A DNA stretch of 25,853 nt. It comes from Syncephalis plumigaleata. Taxonomy: Eukaryota; Zoopagomycota; Zoopagomycetes; Zoopagales; Piptocephalidaceae. The DNA lies in contig JAIXMF010000182.1 of assembly GCA_025201365.1 (NCBI GenBank), positions 1 through 25,853 of the forward strand, given 5' to 3'. The translations under genes and the position numbers were made by a program. Positions 9,907 through 20,833 of the stretch are shown here, one piece after another. Positions within the stretch are counted from its first letter, which is position 1. Each line of letters opens with the position of its first letter. The notes beneath the pieces were generated by a model, which saw nothing but the letters and a program-made list of their open reading frames with translations, was not told the origin of the DNA and searched no databases.

Positions 9907-10605
9907 TTTTTTTATTTATTTAAGCCTGTGGGTCTCTGCTCTCTTAGATTTATAATAAAATTGAGTGCATGCTCAAGAAAAGAAACTTTTACTCGAGTTA
10001 GACCGCCACGGTTTTTCGTGCGCCGGCCCTGTGTTAGCGTCACGAAGGGGCTGCCATCGGGGTTATGTATTCCGTTCGGAATGTTGCCTCATCGACGAAG
10101 TCCCGGAAAGGATCCACTCATTGCTGAGTGGGTGGTGCCGATATACTGTTGGTCACCATCTTGATGTGGGCTAGGGCCTATCTTGTTAAACTGGGTAATT
10201 CTGTTAATACTTGTATGTCTTTATTTTCCGTCATTTTCTTCGACCCGAAGTTGGTTGATCAAACCCTGGTCATTACTGACCGTCCATTTCCCTCTTGTGA
10301 GGTTGGCAGCGTACGGACAAAGCCCATGGCCATGAGGCCCTCCAGTTCTCTTCTTTCAAAGATTGGCCTATCTGGATAGCAGCCCGGACACTTCTTGGGG
10401 CAATGACGGCTCCTGTCACGCCACTGAGGGGATCCCAAGCGAGTGTCTCTTCCCGCGGCAGCAGGAAGAAGAAGGATAGGAGGTGGCGACAAGAGTTAGG
10501 TGGCGAATAGTGAGGAAAAAGTGGAAGGCGACATTGGATTAGGTAGCGGATCTAGTGGAAAAATCGTAGGTGAAAAAATGGAAAAAAGAAAGAGTTTGGC
10601 ATAAT
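9907..10605 (-). mobile_element. Retroposed insert (SINE-like, truncated non-LTR element or processed transcript)
   Basis: A 699-bp segment, visibly richer in G and C than its surroundings, sits between perfect 16-bp direct repeats. On the minus strand it ends in an A-rich tail (AAATAAATAAAAAAAA, 9907-9922) immediately before the repeat, the hallmark of target-primed reverse transcription. The tail-proximal part carries four successive hairpins: 9961-9976 (TTGAG/CTCAA), 10004-10022 (CGC-ACG/CGTGCG), 10069-10082 (ATTCCG/CGGAAT) and 10115-10130 (CACTCA/TGAGTG). No reverse transcriptase, endonuclease or convincing pol III A/B boxes were recognised. A 77-codon open frame on the minus strand (10259-10492) contains HCPKKCPGC but matches no family I know. 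The source transcript is unidentified. Confidence 0.65.
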
Positions 10606-10621
10606 GCATCTTGCCTTTATT
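10606..10621. repeat. Right copy of 16-bp target-site duplication
   Basis: Identical to 9891-9906. It marks the 5' end of the insert in its minus-strand orientation. The predicted empty site is the sequence to 9906 joined to 10622 onward. Confidence 0.8.
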
Positions 10622-11160
10622 GTAAGTCTCGATTCAACAACAATTCACTTAATAGTCAATGGCCATTTCCTGTTTAAGCTCATGTTTGAACAGTTGTCAC
10701 GCCTTTTAGTAGTCTTTGCTCGTGGTAGCGTGTACCCAATAAATCGTCGGGTAATAGCCCTATTTTCAGACAGATAGGCCAGAATGCAGTCGTTTGTCAT
10801 ATACTGCAGAGTGATCACTTTCTGGGATGCTCACATTCTCACCATGCCGTGGCAGCAGAAGCAGAAACAGCAGAAGCAGCAGTAACAGAAGCAATAGAAG
10901 GAACAGTGAACGCCACCTCCTTTTCCTAGACTATTATGCGTCTTATCATCCATGAGCGGGTATGCATTTCTCCCATCCATAAGTGCAATGAGTTTCAGCC
11001 CTAAGAACATCTAACGCCACGAGTGATATACAAATGCGCATTAATAAGTTTATAAGAAACGCTAATTTACCCGAATACTTGTGATTTGTTACCTTTAGTC
11101 ACACCAGCTGCTACTACAACAACTATTCATAACTACTACTACCACTGCCATTATCACTAT

Positions 11161-11192
<32 letters not shown>

Positions 11193-12280
11193 TCGTTACT
11201 ACTCATAACTAGTTCGCATTCATTTGTCAACGCGTATACGCACACACACACACACGTATACAATTTCCTTTATTGTCCTCCTACTTGATTGGGCCATTAC
11301 TTGACATTCTTGCGTCCACTTTTCATTGCCATATTGGCTTCTATATTGCTACACTGACTTGTCAAGCGTGCATACGCTTCCTTCTTGTGTTACATACATT
11401 TCATTGGTGCGGGTGTATCTGCAGGCCGATTGCCTACCACTTTGCTTCTATCCTACTACCATTACCACTACTACCACTTCCACCACTTCCACTTCCACTT
11501 TGCGCGTTCACTCACAGTCACTATCGCTGTCACTTACATTTCCTATTTCACTTACACTAAATCGTTCGCATTATACACACGTACACGTACAAACACGCAT
11601 TGCTTTACGCACGTATACACCCACGCTTAACTATTTCGTGTGCTGGTACCTCATCAGTGTCCAATTTTGCTTTTTTTGCTTTCCTTCCTTCTTTCTTTCC
11701 AATTTGCTTGTACGCATTCGTACATTTGCTCAAAAATAGAGTTTGTACGCTTACACTACTAGCGTCTAGCCCTGCCATTCTTACGCACAATCAACTTTTG
11801 CTTGTTTGTTTGTTTGTTCATTCACGCATAGAGACCAAGCAACGCGCACCCATCAACGCGTGTTCTATTATTGTGCTTCGCCAACTTCATTCTAGATAAG
11901 AGAAACCGGTTCAACGGCCCCATTTTCACTTACAGTGCCACCAAGTGTCCGGCCTTTCATCAACACTCACTTCCGCATAACCCAGACGGTAGCACTGAAG
12001 AGTCATTTTAACAAAGTCTTGCCTATTAGTGTACGTGTGTGCGTGTGTGTTTCTCTATCTGTTTGTGTCTGTCTGTCTATCCGTCTGTGTAACACGGTGC
12101 CGTGCCATACGACGACGACGACAACAGCAACAACTACTACAACAAGACTACCATCATCCATATTCGTGGTGTAGTTGACATTGCTGCTGGTCTGCACGGT
12201 GTCTTAACATCCCACTCCTTTTTTTCCATCTCACTTTCCATTTACTCTACTCTATTCTACTCTACCCTACTATTTTCAGT
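10622..12280. other. Gene-poor intergenic stretch with microsatellites
   Basis: No supported gene. It contains an AGCAGAAGCAG-type purine repeat (10856-10910), an (ACT)n run (11161-11193), a CA tract (11240-11256), (CCACTT)n-like repeats (11457-11500), GT/CT tracts (12030-12090) and a CGA/CAA run (12110-12150). Open frames in it are compositionally biased. Confidence 0.5.
11161..11193 (+). repeat. (ACT)n microsatellite
   Basis: Eleven consecutive CTA/ACT units without interruption. Similar shorter runs occur at 7364-7385, 12994-13010 and 16203-16228, so this motif is a general feature of the genome. Confidence 0.9.
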
Positions 12281-12336
12281 CAGGTGGTCTTCCACATTGG
12301 CTGCGCGGCGAGGCTGCTTGTATTACCAAAAAGAGG
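12281..12336 (+). other. Exon-like segment, possible leader exon of the C2H2 gene
   Basis: A long pyrimidine tract (12239-12277) ending in TTTTCAG is followed by a GC-richer 56-nt block and then AAAGAG|GTAAGTG at 12337, a textbook donor. One frame of the block reads SGGLPHWLRGEAACITKK without stops, but there is no supported coding partner. The most economical reading is a non-coding 5' leader exon of the downstream transcription factor gene, spliced to an acceptor such as CTTTCTCCCAG at 13290 or CCATTCAG near 13386. This is inference; the implied intron would be far longer than others in the window. Confidence 0.3.
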
Positions 12337-12565
12337 TAAGTGATATAGAGCGCTATTTTAATTTCACCTCCGACATCCACTGTGCGTCCTGCTTGTTTTG
12401 TATCCCTACGCACCGACCACTCTCGCTTCTATTTCATTCCCTTTCTGTATGTCTCTGTCTCTCGTACCTTTGAAGACACGGGAGCAAGCATTTGAGTGAC
12501 ATGCCTAAATGAACGTCTGCTCTGACCGCATGCTTTCTATATCCGCTTGCATTCAAGTTGGATGT

Positions 12566-12918
12566 TCACTTTCCTCGTTTCAAAGGTGCTAATTTATTCG
12601 GTGGCACCTCGCCCTGTACACGAAAAGTGTATGGCCATGGATGACTATTCGTACGAGTGGCTACCATGCTGCACATTCCTTTTTCCCTCTCTGATATGAA
12701 AAAGTATTCTCCGATTCGTTCGTTGGACTGTCCTATTGCGCTGCTTGCCTTTTGTAGCTCAGGGTTCTGGTGATAATCACCGGAATTGGGATTGAGAAAC
12801 AACGCGTCTTGTGTAGCGCGACGTTTGCAGCATTCTTCCCAAGGCCGTTAATTATCTCCGGCCAGAGCAGGAAAGCATAGGTGCATGGCACACTCTGAAT
12901 GGATACATTACGAGTCAC
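12566..12918 (-). pseudogene. Broken open frame, possible transposon remnant
   Basis: Two overlapping minus-strand frames cover this block: 12733-12918 (MTRNVSIQSVPCTYAFLL..) and 12566-12802 (..LNPNSGDYHQNPEL.. to ..LAPLKRGK). They could be one frame interrupted by a shift near 12790. The second contains HPWPYTFRVQGEV, and the FRVQG core recalls the segment FR(I/V)xGQ(I/V)YH of Helitron Rep/helicase proteins. The following YH and the rest of that domain are absent. The base composition is richer in G and C than the neighbourhood. The assignment is weak; it may be an unrelated decayed gene. Confidence 0.25.
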
Positions 12919-12966
12919 AGCTGTTGTACTGCGGTTGTAGCATATATTTAAATGAGTAGTTTGCGA

Positions 12967-13508
12967 TAAAGTATTTGTTTCGTACTTTTCTTATCACTAC
13001 TACTACTACTACATCATTACTACATCACTACACTGCTACACTATCTCAGTATCACTACACTACTACTACTACTCTTCTACTACTCTACTACTATAAGTAC
13101 TCTTTATTGTTGTTGTTGTTGTTGTTGTTACTTCTACGAGATCGTATAGCATTCAACGTGTAGTCCGTACGCATTTGCCTGGTTCAATGCGATTGACGCT
13201 TTTTATTCATTTCTGTCTCCTTCTTTTATCTATTTGATTGCCAACGGTCTTTCTCTCTTTCTCTCTCTCTATTTTTTCTCTTTCTCCCAGTGTCACTTAC
13301 CAAGTTTGACGTCATTCACCATATATCACTGGATTCCCTCTCTCTCTTTTTCTCTCTGACACATTGTTCTTACTTCTTCCATTCAGTTCTTAGTCCAACT
13401 TAACCCAACTAACCAACTCTTATCGTTTGATTGACGACGCTTTCCACTTGTGATTAGTATACTCTTCTGTTATTTAAGAAAGCAACCCTTATCAACATCT
13501 TATCATCC
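12967..13508 (+). promoter_or_regulatory. Probable promoter/leader region of the C2H2 gene
   Basis: The region holds ACT repeats (12994-13090), a (GTT)n run (13108-13129) and long CT tracts (13249-13290, 13335-13360) before the start codon at 13509. CT-rich blocks near transcription starts are common in fungi. Several CAG acceptors follow the CT tracts (13290, about 13386), so a leader intron is possible. An in-frame TAG about 50 nt upstream confirms that 13509 is the first usable ATG of this frame. Confidence 0.4.
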
Positions 13509-15191
13509 ATGTCTACCGGCAACAGCAACAGCAACAACAGTAGCCAATCTATTCCTACTGGTACTGTTATGGCTCCGCTTAAACTGGAAGTAACTCATTC
13601 GGTCGACTGGCAATCCGGAAAACTCGACTGGCCCGTCGCTGGCGAAATCATCAGCAACTACAACGTCTGGCCTACAGCTGCTGCCGACCTAGGATTGCAC
13701 ACATTCCCTACGACGGATATGTCCACCGCAATGATGACACCCACCTCAGATATGGCCGAGCTAAACTGGTCACCGGCTCCTACCACGCCTTCCTGCGAGT
13801 CAGTATTGGACTTCAAGTGGAATACCAGTAACACTACCGGTGATGCCAATCATCAAGATGCCGCGCTCGGTATTTGGCTTCTCAACCTTATCGGTGATAA
13901 CCACGCTACTATCGAAAGTATTAGCGAAATGTACAGCAAATTTAATGAATATACTACCACCGCAGCCACTACGCCATCCCTCCTTGTTCATTCCTCTTCC
14001 TCACCCATGGTGCCTACCGAGTCGTTGTTGCTTGACACTGCTGCTGCTGCTGGTAGTGTTGTTTCAGGCACAGCAACGTCACCCGCCCTTAACAATGCGG
14101 AACAACGTATGCCCGATAGCGAGCCCTTAGTCAGTGTGATGCAAAGGCTAAGCGTGCAGCCTGAATCGTCCACAGGTGCATCCTCTCCTTCGCATTTGAC
14201 ACTTGAAATGGCACGAGCAGCGGTGATGGCGCAATTCAACTCGTCGACTGCCTCGCCTAACTTAACATCCCTCGAGTCTACGCCACTTGCATCGAATATC
14301 GAATCACCCATTGGTATGATGCAGCCATTCTATCCGCTTGCATTGTTCCCCGCTGATGGTAACACGTTGCCTATCGCGCGTCCTGGCTCGCCTTCATCCA
14401 TTGGCCATATACCATCGTCAATGGCTAGCATGTCGGTCCAACCTGTTGGCGCACCAGTCGCTGTTGCACTTAATCATCCTCATACTCATGAGATGCCTGG
14501 TCTACGTCTGCAACCAGTGCCAATTCATCCTACTGTTTATCAACAGCAGCAACAGTCCGCTTCTACTTCTATGGCAACCTCTTTGCCTGGCAGTCATCCA
14601 CTACAAGCGAATGTATCGCCCTTTGGCGTGTCACAATTCACCATGAACATGCAAGGCATATCCGGTTCATTGCATACCGGTTCTGCTGCATCCACGGCAA
14701 CTTCGAATGTGTCCACCACCGTCTCGTCTGTGGTAGCAAGCGGTAATGGTACGCGTCGTGACGCAAATCATCGTCCATTCGTATGTCAAGAATGCCAAAA
14801 ACGATTTGCACGTCCGTCGGCACTTCGTCTTCACATGCGCACACACAGCGGTGAACGTCCACACGCCTGTCCCCATCCTGGATGCGGTCGACGCTTCTCT
14901 GTACAAAGCAATTTGACGCGTCATCTGCGCTTGCATGCACGCAACGGAGGATTCTCCCCTCGGGAAAGTCGTCGTTCCTCCTCTCACGGCACCTCCGCTT
15001 CGTCTATTCGCGAGAGTGTCATTCCAAGTCGCCACTGCCACACCCTAGTGCCAAGCCGCATGGCATCTCAATCTATGATGGATATTTCCTCCTCTACCAC
15101 CACAAGTGGAGCTGCGGCAGCTATTGCTGCTCCCACCAGCTACGTCGAAGAGTTGGCGGCTATTCTTAGTCAAAACTCATTTGCTCAATGA
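13509..15191 (+). CDS. C2H2 zinc-finger transcription factor with two tandem fingers
   Basis: This single-exon frame of 560 residues ends at TGA 15189-15191. The N-terminal ~420 residues are rich in Ser, Thr, Pro, Ala and Asn with QQQQ and HPHTH stretches, the look of a disordered activation or interaction region. Two adjacent C2H2 fingers lie about residues 424-476: the first spans FVCQECQKRFARPSALRLHM, the linker is RTHSGERP, and the second spans CPHPGCGRRFSVQSNL with RHLRLH. The TGEKP-like linker indicates sequence-specific DNA binding. A serine-rich tail follows. Paired fingers of this kind occur in fungal regulators, but I cannot name an orthologue. Unlike its neighbours it has no introns, and codon use is C-richer at third positions. 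It is preceded by about 4 kb without a supported gene. Confidence 0.88.
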   Translation: MSTGNSNSNNSSQSIPTGTVMAPLKLEVTHSVDWQSGKLDWPVAGEIISNYNVWPTAAADLGLHTFPTTDMSTAMMTPTSDMAELNWSPAPTTPSCESVLDFKWNTSNTTGDANHQDAALGIWLLNLIGDNHATIESISEMYSKFNEYTTTAATTPSLLVHSSSSPMVPTESLLLDTAAAAGSVVSGTATSPALNNAEQRMPDSEPLVSVMQRLSVQPESSTGASSPSHLTLEMARAAVMAQFNSSTASPNLTSLESTPLASNIESPIGMMQPFYPLALFPADGNTLPIARPGSPSSIGHIPSSMASMSVQPVGAPVAVALNHPHTHEMPGLRLQPVPIHPTVYQQQQQSASTSMATSLPGSHPLQANVSPFGVSQFTMNMQGISGSLHTGSAASTATSNVSTTVSSVVASGNGTRRDANHRPFVCQECQKRFARPSALRLHMRTHSGERPHACPHPGCGRRFSVQSNLTRHLRLHARNGGFSPRESRRSSSHGTSASSIRESVIPSRHCHTLVPSRMASQSMMDISSSTTTSGAAAAIAAPTSYVEELAAILSQNSFAQ

Positions 15192-16748
15192 GGATAATTA
15201 CTAATATCTCAGTTATTTCCAGAGATATATAGGTGTTTATATATGATATGCACCTCTTTATCATATGTGTGTGTGTGTGTGATGTGTGTGTGATCCACTG
15301 TGATTACCACTACCATCATCATCGCTATTATTATCACTCACACTATATCGCTCACAATAGTGTATGTCATCACTATTACACCATCAGCAACACTAATATC
15401 AACACTACAATCAAATAGCTCTGGTCGATTCATGGTTCAACAATGACCCAGTAATCACTAGTCTGTATTACTTGTTTTTTCTCTTCTTACTTTTTGCGTC
15501 AATTCACTTTGGAATCCTGTATATTTCCTCTTTAGCATATATCTATATATCATCAGCACACATCACGACATCATCATCAGCCATATATACACATGCATCT
15601 ATATGTGGATATATTATTTACAGCGACAATAACTAGGCATTAGTATATTGCGTCTCTAGGATAACAACCGACCATTATCGCGATAGATCGATTTTATTCC
15701 TATTCAACTATACCGATATATATATTGCAAGTTTACTGGTTCTCATCCATCATAGTAATATCGGTCGTAGATGGGAAAGGAAGCAGCTTTTTAAGCCTGG
15801 TTGCTTGAGCCCTTCCTCTTCTTTCTTCTACGATTCCCCCACCACCCTTTAACATATCATATACACATATACGGCCAGTATAATGAGCATTATTATTCTA
15901 CACATGCACTTGCTCGCACGCATACGTATACACGTATGTGAGTATCGTTTTCTCGTTACGCGTTTATTCTTGTTTATTTCTTGATTATTATCACTATTGT
16001 TGTTCATTCAATTCAATTACATTCAATTACATTACATTACATTATAACATTGACTTTTTTGGTTCCCTATACATGATTGACTGATTGACTATATCTCTCT
16101 CTCTACCATTTCTACAATGTCTGGTCAATTATCTATCAATAGTAGCCATCAAGTGTGTATCTATATCTTTTCTTTTGTTTTGCGTTGTGTTCAACTCATT
16201 TTACTACTACTACTACTACTACTACAAGTACTTCTCCCTTTTTGGAGTGAACGTACTAGATCTACCGCCATTCATCATTCACCATATACGTATATTTGGC
16301 ATCTAGACATTGCAGCAATTAGAAGTAAGGCTTACACAAACATTTGTAGATAACATTTTACAGCTATATTATAAGCCTGTAATACTGATAATTGCTCTCT
16401 CTCTCTCTACAAAATACATACATTATTATTAGCAATAATAATAATAATAATCGCGCTTTCGTGATATTACTACTCTCTATCTTCCCTGAAGAAGAATAAG
16501 AAAAGCCAATACATCTAGTTGGCTATACAAAAAAAATATAAATCAATAAATAATGATAACCACTTAGTTGTTACGAGTTGAATTCAAATGATGTTTTTTA
16601 ATTTAGTACAATAAATTACTTTGAACAAACATACAAGTAATCCTACAAAGAGCAGATAGATTGACCAACATAGAGACAAACAAATGGATGGAAGGATCAA
16701 CAAAACAAGTACATATGTTATATTGATCCGACCATTCATTCGGTCAAT
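15192..16748. other. Intergenic region between convergent genes
   Basis: 1.56 kb separate the C2H2 stop from the ABC transporter stop. Contents: a GT tract (15264-15292), a tandem ATTCA/ATTAC run (16002-16045), an (ACT)n run (16203-16228), a CT tract (16396-16411), an AAT run (16434-16452) and a hairpin AGCCAA/TTGGCT (about 16504-16524). No gene or RNA was recognised. Confidence 0.5.
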
Positions 16749-19700
16749 CTATCTGATCTTTGTACGATTGACTAATTTCATGAATATTAAAGCAATCACA
16801 TTCCAAACGATACCGATAATAGCCACCGCAAATAAGCAATAAGTATAATCTGTAAATAAAAGTAAATATGTCAACGATTTACCATTACTGGCTAACAATG
16901 ATTCTGATACTGCTTACTGTTAAGATTGTACTCGTGTGGTAATCGATCCTCGCGAATTTCAGGGAATGGACGAGCTCCTACTTCCTTAATAAATATAGCT
17001 TCTATAGCGTAGCGTGGCGCTGATATCTAGTCGTAACAAGGTGTTAATGAATTAATCAACAGATAAATAAATGGCTTCTTGACTTCTTACCCTCCATAGC
17101 CAGCGCGACGGTAAGTAACTATCATCGTGCATAACATCACTCAAATCGGGAACACTACCCGAGAAGACGATGGCCCATGCCAGTGCAAATGCCGTGCCCA
17201 CCAGGCCGGACATCTCCTTATTGGTGATAATCGAGATAAAGTAGCCCATGGCAAATGCCACGTAATATAAAAGCGATATGATACAATATAAATAAATATA
17301 CTTACTCCTATAGGGGAAGAATACGATAAATGAAAGTGAGAAACACAGGGCGGCGATCAAGCAACGGGGCAGATCGGCGACCATCTTGGCCAGGAAGTAG
17401 GGAATGGTACGCATACCCGCTGCGGAATCACGCCAGTAGACGACTTTCTCGTTGCCGAAGGTCGATGAGCCCACGTTTATACCGGAGAATAGCACGCCAA
17501 GTGACACGAACACGCCCACTTCGGCTATATGATCGAATGGCTCGCGACACATGAATTGCAGGGCAATCGGTGCTATTTGACAGATGGACTCGGGCTGCCT
17601 GCCGAGATAGTCCGATTGACGTGCCGCGATACTAATGAATGCGCCACATCCCAGGTGTAGCAATTGATCTTTGAGGAATTGATCGCGCGAGCGATAGATT
17701 TGCATGCATGCTCGTTTGAAGCAGAGTAGAAACACGACTAGTACGTTGGGTGTCGAGCGTATAGGATCATTACGCCAGAACTGGAGGACACACGCCATGA
17801 AACAGTAGAATTCTCGAGCAAGGTCCGACAGGTAGCTCGTCCAATCGTGAATGATCGTTCGAACTGCCACGCCAACATCCCTTAGGAAACGGGTGACATT
17901 CTTGCATGCGGTCGACGCGTTGATCGATGACATTTGCATCTCGCTATCGTTGTCATAATGATAGTTGGACACGCCGCCAGGATGATCGTCCATGAACGAG
18001 TAGGGCTCGGTCATGAGCGTGGTAGATGTTGGTCGACCACCATCCATCATCATCAGTCTTGATGCTGCCGAGTTTGACGGTGTACAGGAATCTTCGTACA
18101 ACGTGTAGCGCTCCCAGTAGAGGAATAGATCGGACGGCCGATAGTTTGGATTCTTTTGCGGGCGTACCTTACCCGACGTGACGGCAATGTAGAAATCGGC
18201 CGGATTCTCGTCAGGTGGACACGTAAAACCAATACGATGGAAGTAGTCGAGTGCTTTGTCGCGAGGACCGAAATAAACGACACGTCCACCCTTACCGAGC
18301 ACTAAGAGATCGTCGAATTGATTGAACGCTTGCGGTGATGGCGAATGAATGACCGCCGCCACTGTTAATCGTTGTTTATGCGCAATATTACGCAGTAGCG
18401 AGCACACTTCATAGGAGGTGGCCGAGTCTAATCCCGAGGTCGGTTCATCGAGGAAGAGTACGGATGGATTGGCCACCAGTTCCATACCGATATTGACACG
18501 TTTACGCTGTCCACCCGATATACCACGGGTTGCTTCATCGCCGATAACATTATCCATGACGTGGCCCAACTCGAGATACTTGATCGTCTCGAGCACTTTC
18601 TTCTTCTTGGCACGCTGCGGTAATTTTGCCGGTAATCGCATCATTGCCGAATGCTATATCACCATCGACATTATTATTGATTACTTGTAAATAATTATAA
18701 TTCATTAACAATAAGCTTACCATAAGAATATCTCGTACGGTTAGTTCACGTAGCATGATGTCTTCTTGCGGTACGAATCCGATCAATTTACTATAGTTGC
18801 TTAATGGTTCATCGACACCGTTGATTTGCACACTACCACTCGTACGCTGTGCCTTGCCGGTAAGCAAGGACACAAAGGTCGTTTTACCGGCACCGGATGG
18901 ACCAAGAATGGCGCAGCAACGAGACGATTTCAACTCGCCCGATACACCACGCATAATCTCCACGCCCGACGGTAGGACTAGACCGAGGTCCGTGAAACTA
19001 ATATCGAATGTACGCTCCACCTGGCCCATATCCACGTTGGCCGATTCATCCTGTGCACCGTAGCCATGCTGTAGCAAGTGTTGATACTTGATTCGTTTAA
19101 TGTTATCCTTTCGTTGCTTAATGGCAAACAACTGGATAGTGCATTAGTATTTACAATGATGTAATCACTCGTTTGTTGTTACACTTACCATAGAAGCGAC
19201 CGTCATGAAGGCACCGAACAGAAAGATGACACCGAATTTCGAGACGGTAGCCGTGCCTTCGGGACATTTGGCCAAAAAATGACAACCTTGCGGCTCGGTA
19301 CTGCCATGCGGACAGAATTTACCCTCGGGACATATTTTAATCTTATCGGGTGTGGGGCAGTAGTAGCCACCGCAACAGTATAAAGGTTGCGCGGTATTCT
19401 CGGGACAAAAGAATCCGGCCGGACATGCCTCCTTATGATTTGAGAATAGACAGAAACTACCCGCGGTACAATTCCAACTGACGGGTGCATTATCCATGGT
19501 CTGCGGTGTTGATAGGAACTCACAAGGATACGGATAGTGCTAGAGACATACATATATATACATATAAATAAATAGTTAAATAATGGATATAGAGGTAGCA
19601 AGTTGACTAGTATCATAGTACTTACCATCGTTTCTGGTGCCGGTTTTAATCGAAATGATTTCACGAAATTTTGCCATCCAACGGTGTCATTAGCCGGCAT

Positions 19701-19943
19701 ATTCACCTCTGGCAATGAAGTGCGATCCATTAATGATGAAGTAGTGGGAATCGATTTCTGTTGCGTGTTTGATGTATTGGCACGACTACGACCATTACCA
19801 ACACCAATGGCATTGACGTAGTACGATGGCACGGGCAGTAATGTAGCCAAATGATTTATACTAGTCACTATTAACAATAGAAATATAGTATGAAGGTAGC
19901 GTTTGCGCCAACGACGCGACACACCATTCAATGCTTGATACAT
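16749..19943 (-). CDS. ABCG-family half-transporter with cysteine-rich lumenal domain (Adp1-like)
   Basis: Six exons join in frame: 19626-19943, 19189-19539, 18721-19131, 17091-18653, 16918-17026 and 16749-16849, giving 950 residues. Order of parts: a hydrophobic signal segment (YLHTIFLLLIVTSINHLATLL, ~18-38); a non-cytosolic region with 12 cysteines (residues 112-198, e.g. AGFFCPENTAQPLYCCGGYYCP); a membrane span (~208-222); and an ABC domain with Walker A GPSGAGKTTF (~300), Q-loop VPQED, signature ISGGQRKRVNIGMEL (~405), Walker B/D-loop VLFLDEPTSGLD (~425) and H-loop VIHSP. Then come a linker and a C-terminal ABCG membrane domain including GNEKVVYWRDSAAGMRTIPY and a last span near residue 930. 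This layout matches yeast Adp1 and plant ABCG24/28-type proteins, whose substrates are poorly known; half-transporters work as dimers. The start is ATG 19943, which directly precedes the signal segment. Confidence 0.9.
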
Positions 19944-20552
19944 TTTGTCGTGACTATTAAAAACCGACAATGACAGATAGCAAGTGAAAGTTGCCACCAC
20001 CTATTATTTATATATTTGTATGTTCTCTTATTTTCTTCTCTTTACACTAATGAAAACATCAAATCACTCGTCAACTAGTAAAGTGAAAGTGAGACTTACG
20101 AAGCAATATAAAAGGCTAGTGTATGTGTTTGCGTGTGTGTGTGTCTGTGTGTGTGTGTACGAGTGTAGATGAACGGCGAATGATTCATTTATTGCCATAT
20201 AGGCGCAGCGATCTATTACCATTCAATTTACGTGTTTAAACCTGGCCCTGTCCTTTAGGTTTCTAGGGCATTCTTTCCCGTTTGTTCATAGTACGGTTGT
20301 CATCAACAGGTGGATACAACGAACGATGTTGTTTCTAAACTTTAAGGGGATCTTACACGGACACTTGACAACGACAACGACATCATCATTATCATTATCA
20401 TCATTCATGTTCAAGATCTACTCCGTTGCTAATGAAGGAATAAGCGGTTGTGTAGCCGAGTACTTTATTTTATATTAGAATGTAAATAAAATAACAGCAC
20501 ATGTATCAAGTTTGTTTACTCGCTTGTCATTCATTGATTCTATTTCCGAATT

Positions 20553-20616
20553 ACAACAATAACAATAACATAACAATAACATAACAATAATAGTAATAAC
20601 ATAATAGTAATAATAT
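20553..20616. repeat. AACAATAACAT-type tandem array
   Basis: Several 11-12 bp units built of AACAAT and AACAT follow one another and degrade into AATAGT units. Confidence 0.7.
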
Positions 20617-20730
20617 AGCAGTCAGTTACACTAGTTTAATTGATAGAAATCAACTCATAATTTAATCATGTAGTCAAACAACACTAATAAAGTACGCGGA
20701 CACACACAGAAACACAGACAACACGCTCAC

Positions 20731-20760
20731 TCACTCACTCACTCACTCATTCACTCATTC
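20731..20760. repeat. (ACTC)n tetranucleotide repeat
   Basis: About seven CACT/ACTC units just downstream of the stop of the Ser/Asn-rich gene. Confidence 0.85.
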
Positions 20761-20833
20761 CTATTCACTCATACGTTCATACAAACATAGAGAAAATGAA
20801 TGAATAAATGGAAAGAGAAAAAGAGTAAGCAGG

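Larger units (their letters stand above)
19944..20833. other. Intergenic region upstream of the ABC transporter
   Basis: 890 bp hold the transporter promoter and the 3' end of the next gene. Visible are a GT tract (20128-20158), a hairpin GCCCT/AGGGC (about 20247-20271), a tandem AACAATAACAT array (20553-20616) and an ACTC repeat (20731-20760). No gene was recognised. Confidence 0.5.

Noticed and set aside
9928-10174. Plus-strand open frames in the retroposed block, considered as a protein gene
   Set aside because: Two overlapping frames are of similar length, neither resembles a family, and the block is better explained by structured RNA and retroposition.
9940-10400. rRNA, SRP RNA or RNase P RNA fragment
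   Set aside because: The GC-richer, hairpin-rich look suggested it, but I could not match the conserved cores of these RNAs.
8950-16700. tRNA genes in the gene-poor regions
   Set aside because: I scanned for GGTTCGA-type T-loops with matching acceptor stems and found none that fold.
17270-17315. Possible intron in the transporter membrane domain (GTAAGT at about 17306)
   Set aside because: No AG acceptor follows within a plausible distance, and reading through gives a normal membrane segment (YIYLYCIISLLYYVAFAMGY).
17330-17554. Plus-strand open frames inside the ABC transporter and C2H2 genes
   Set aside because: They are shadows of well-supported coding frames on the other strand or in another frame. 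They show no splice signals or domains of their own.
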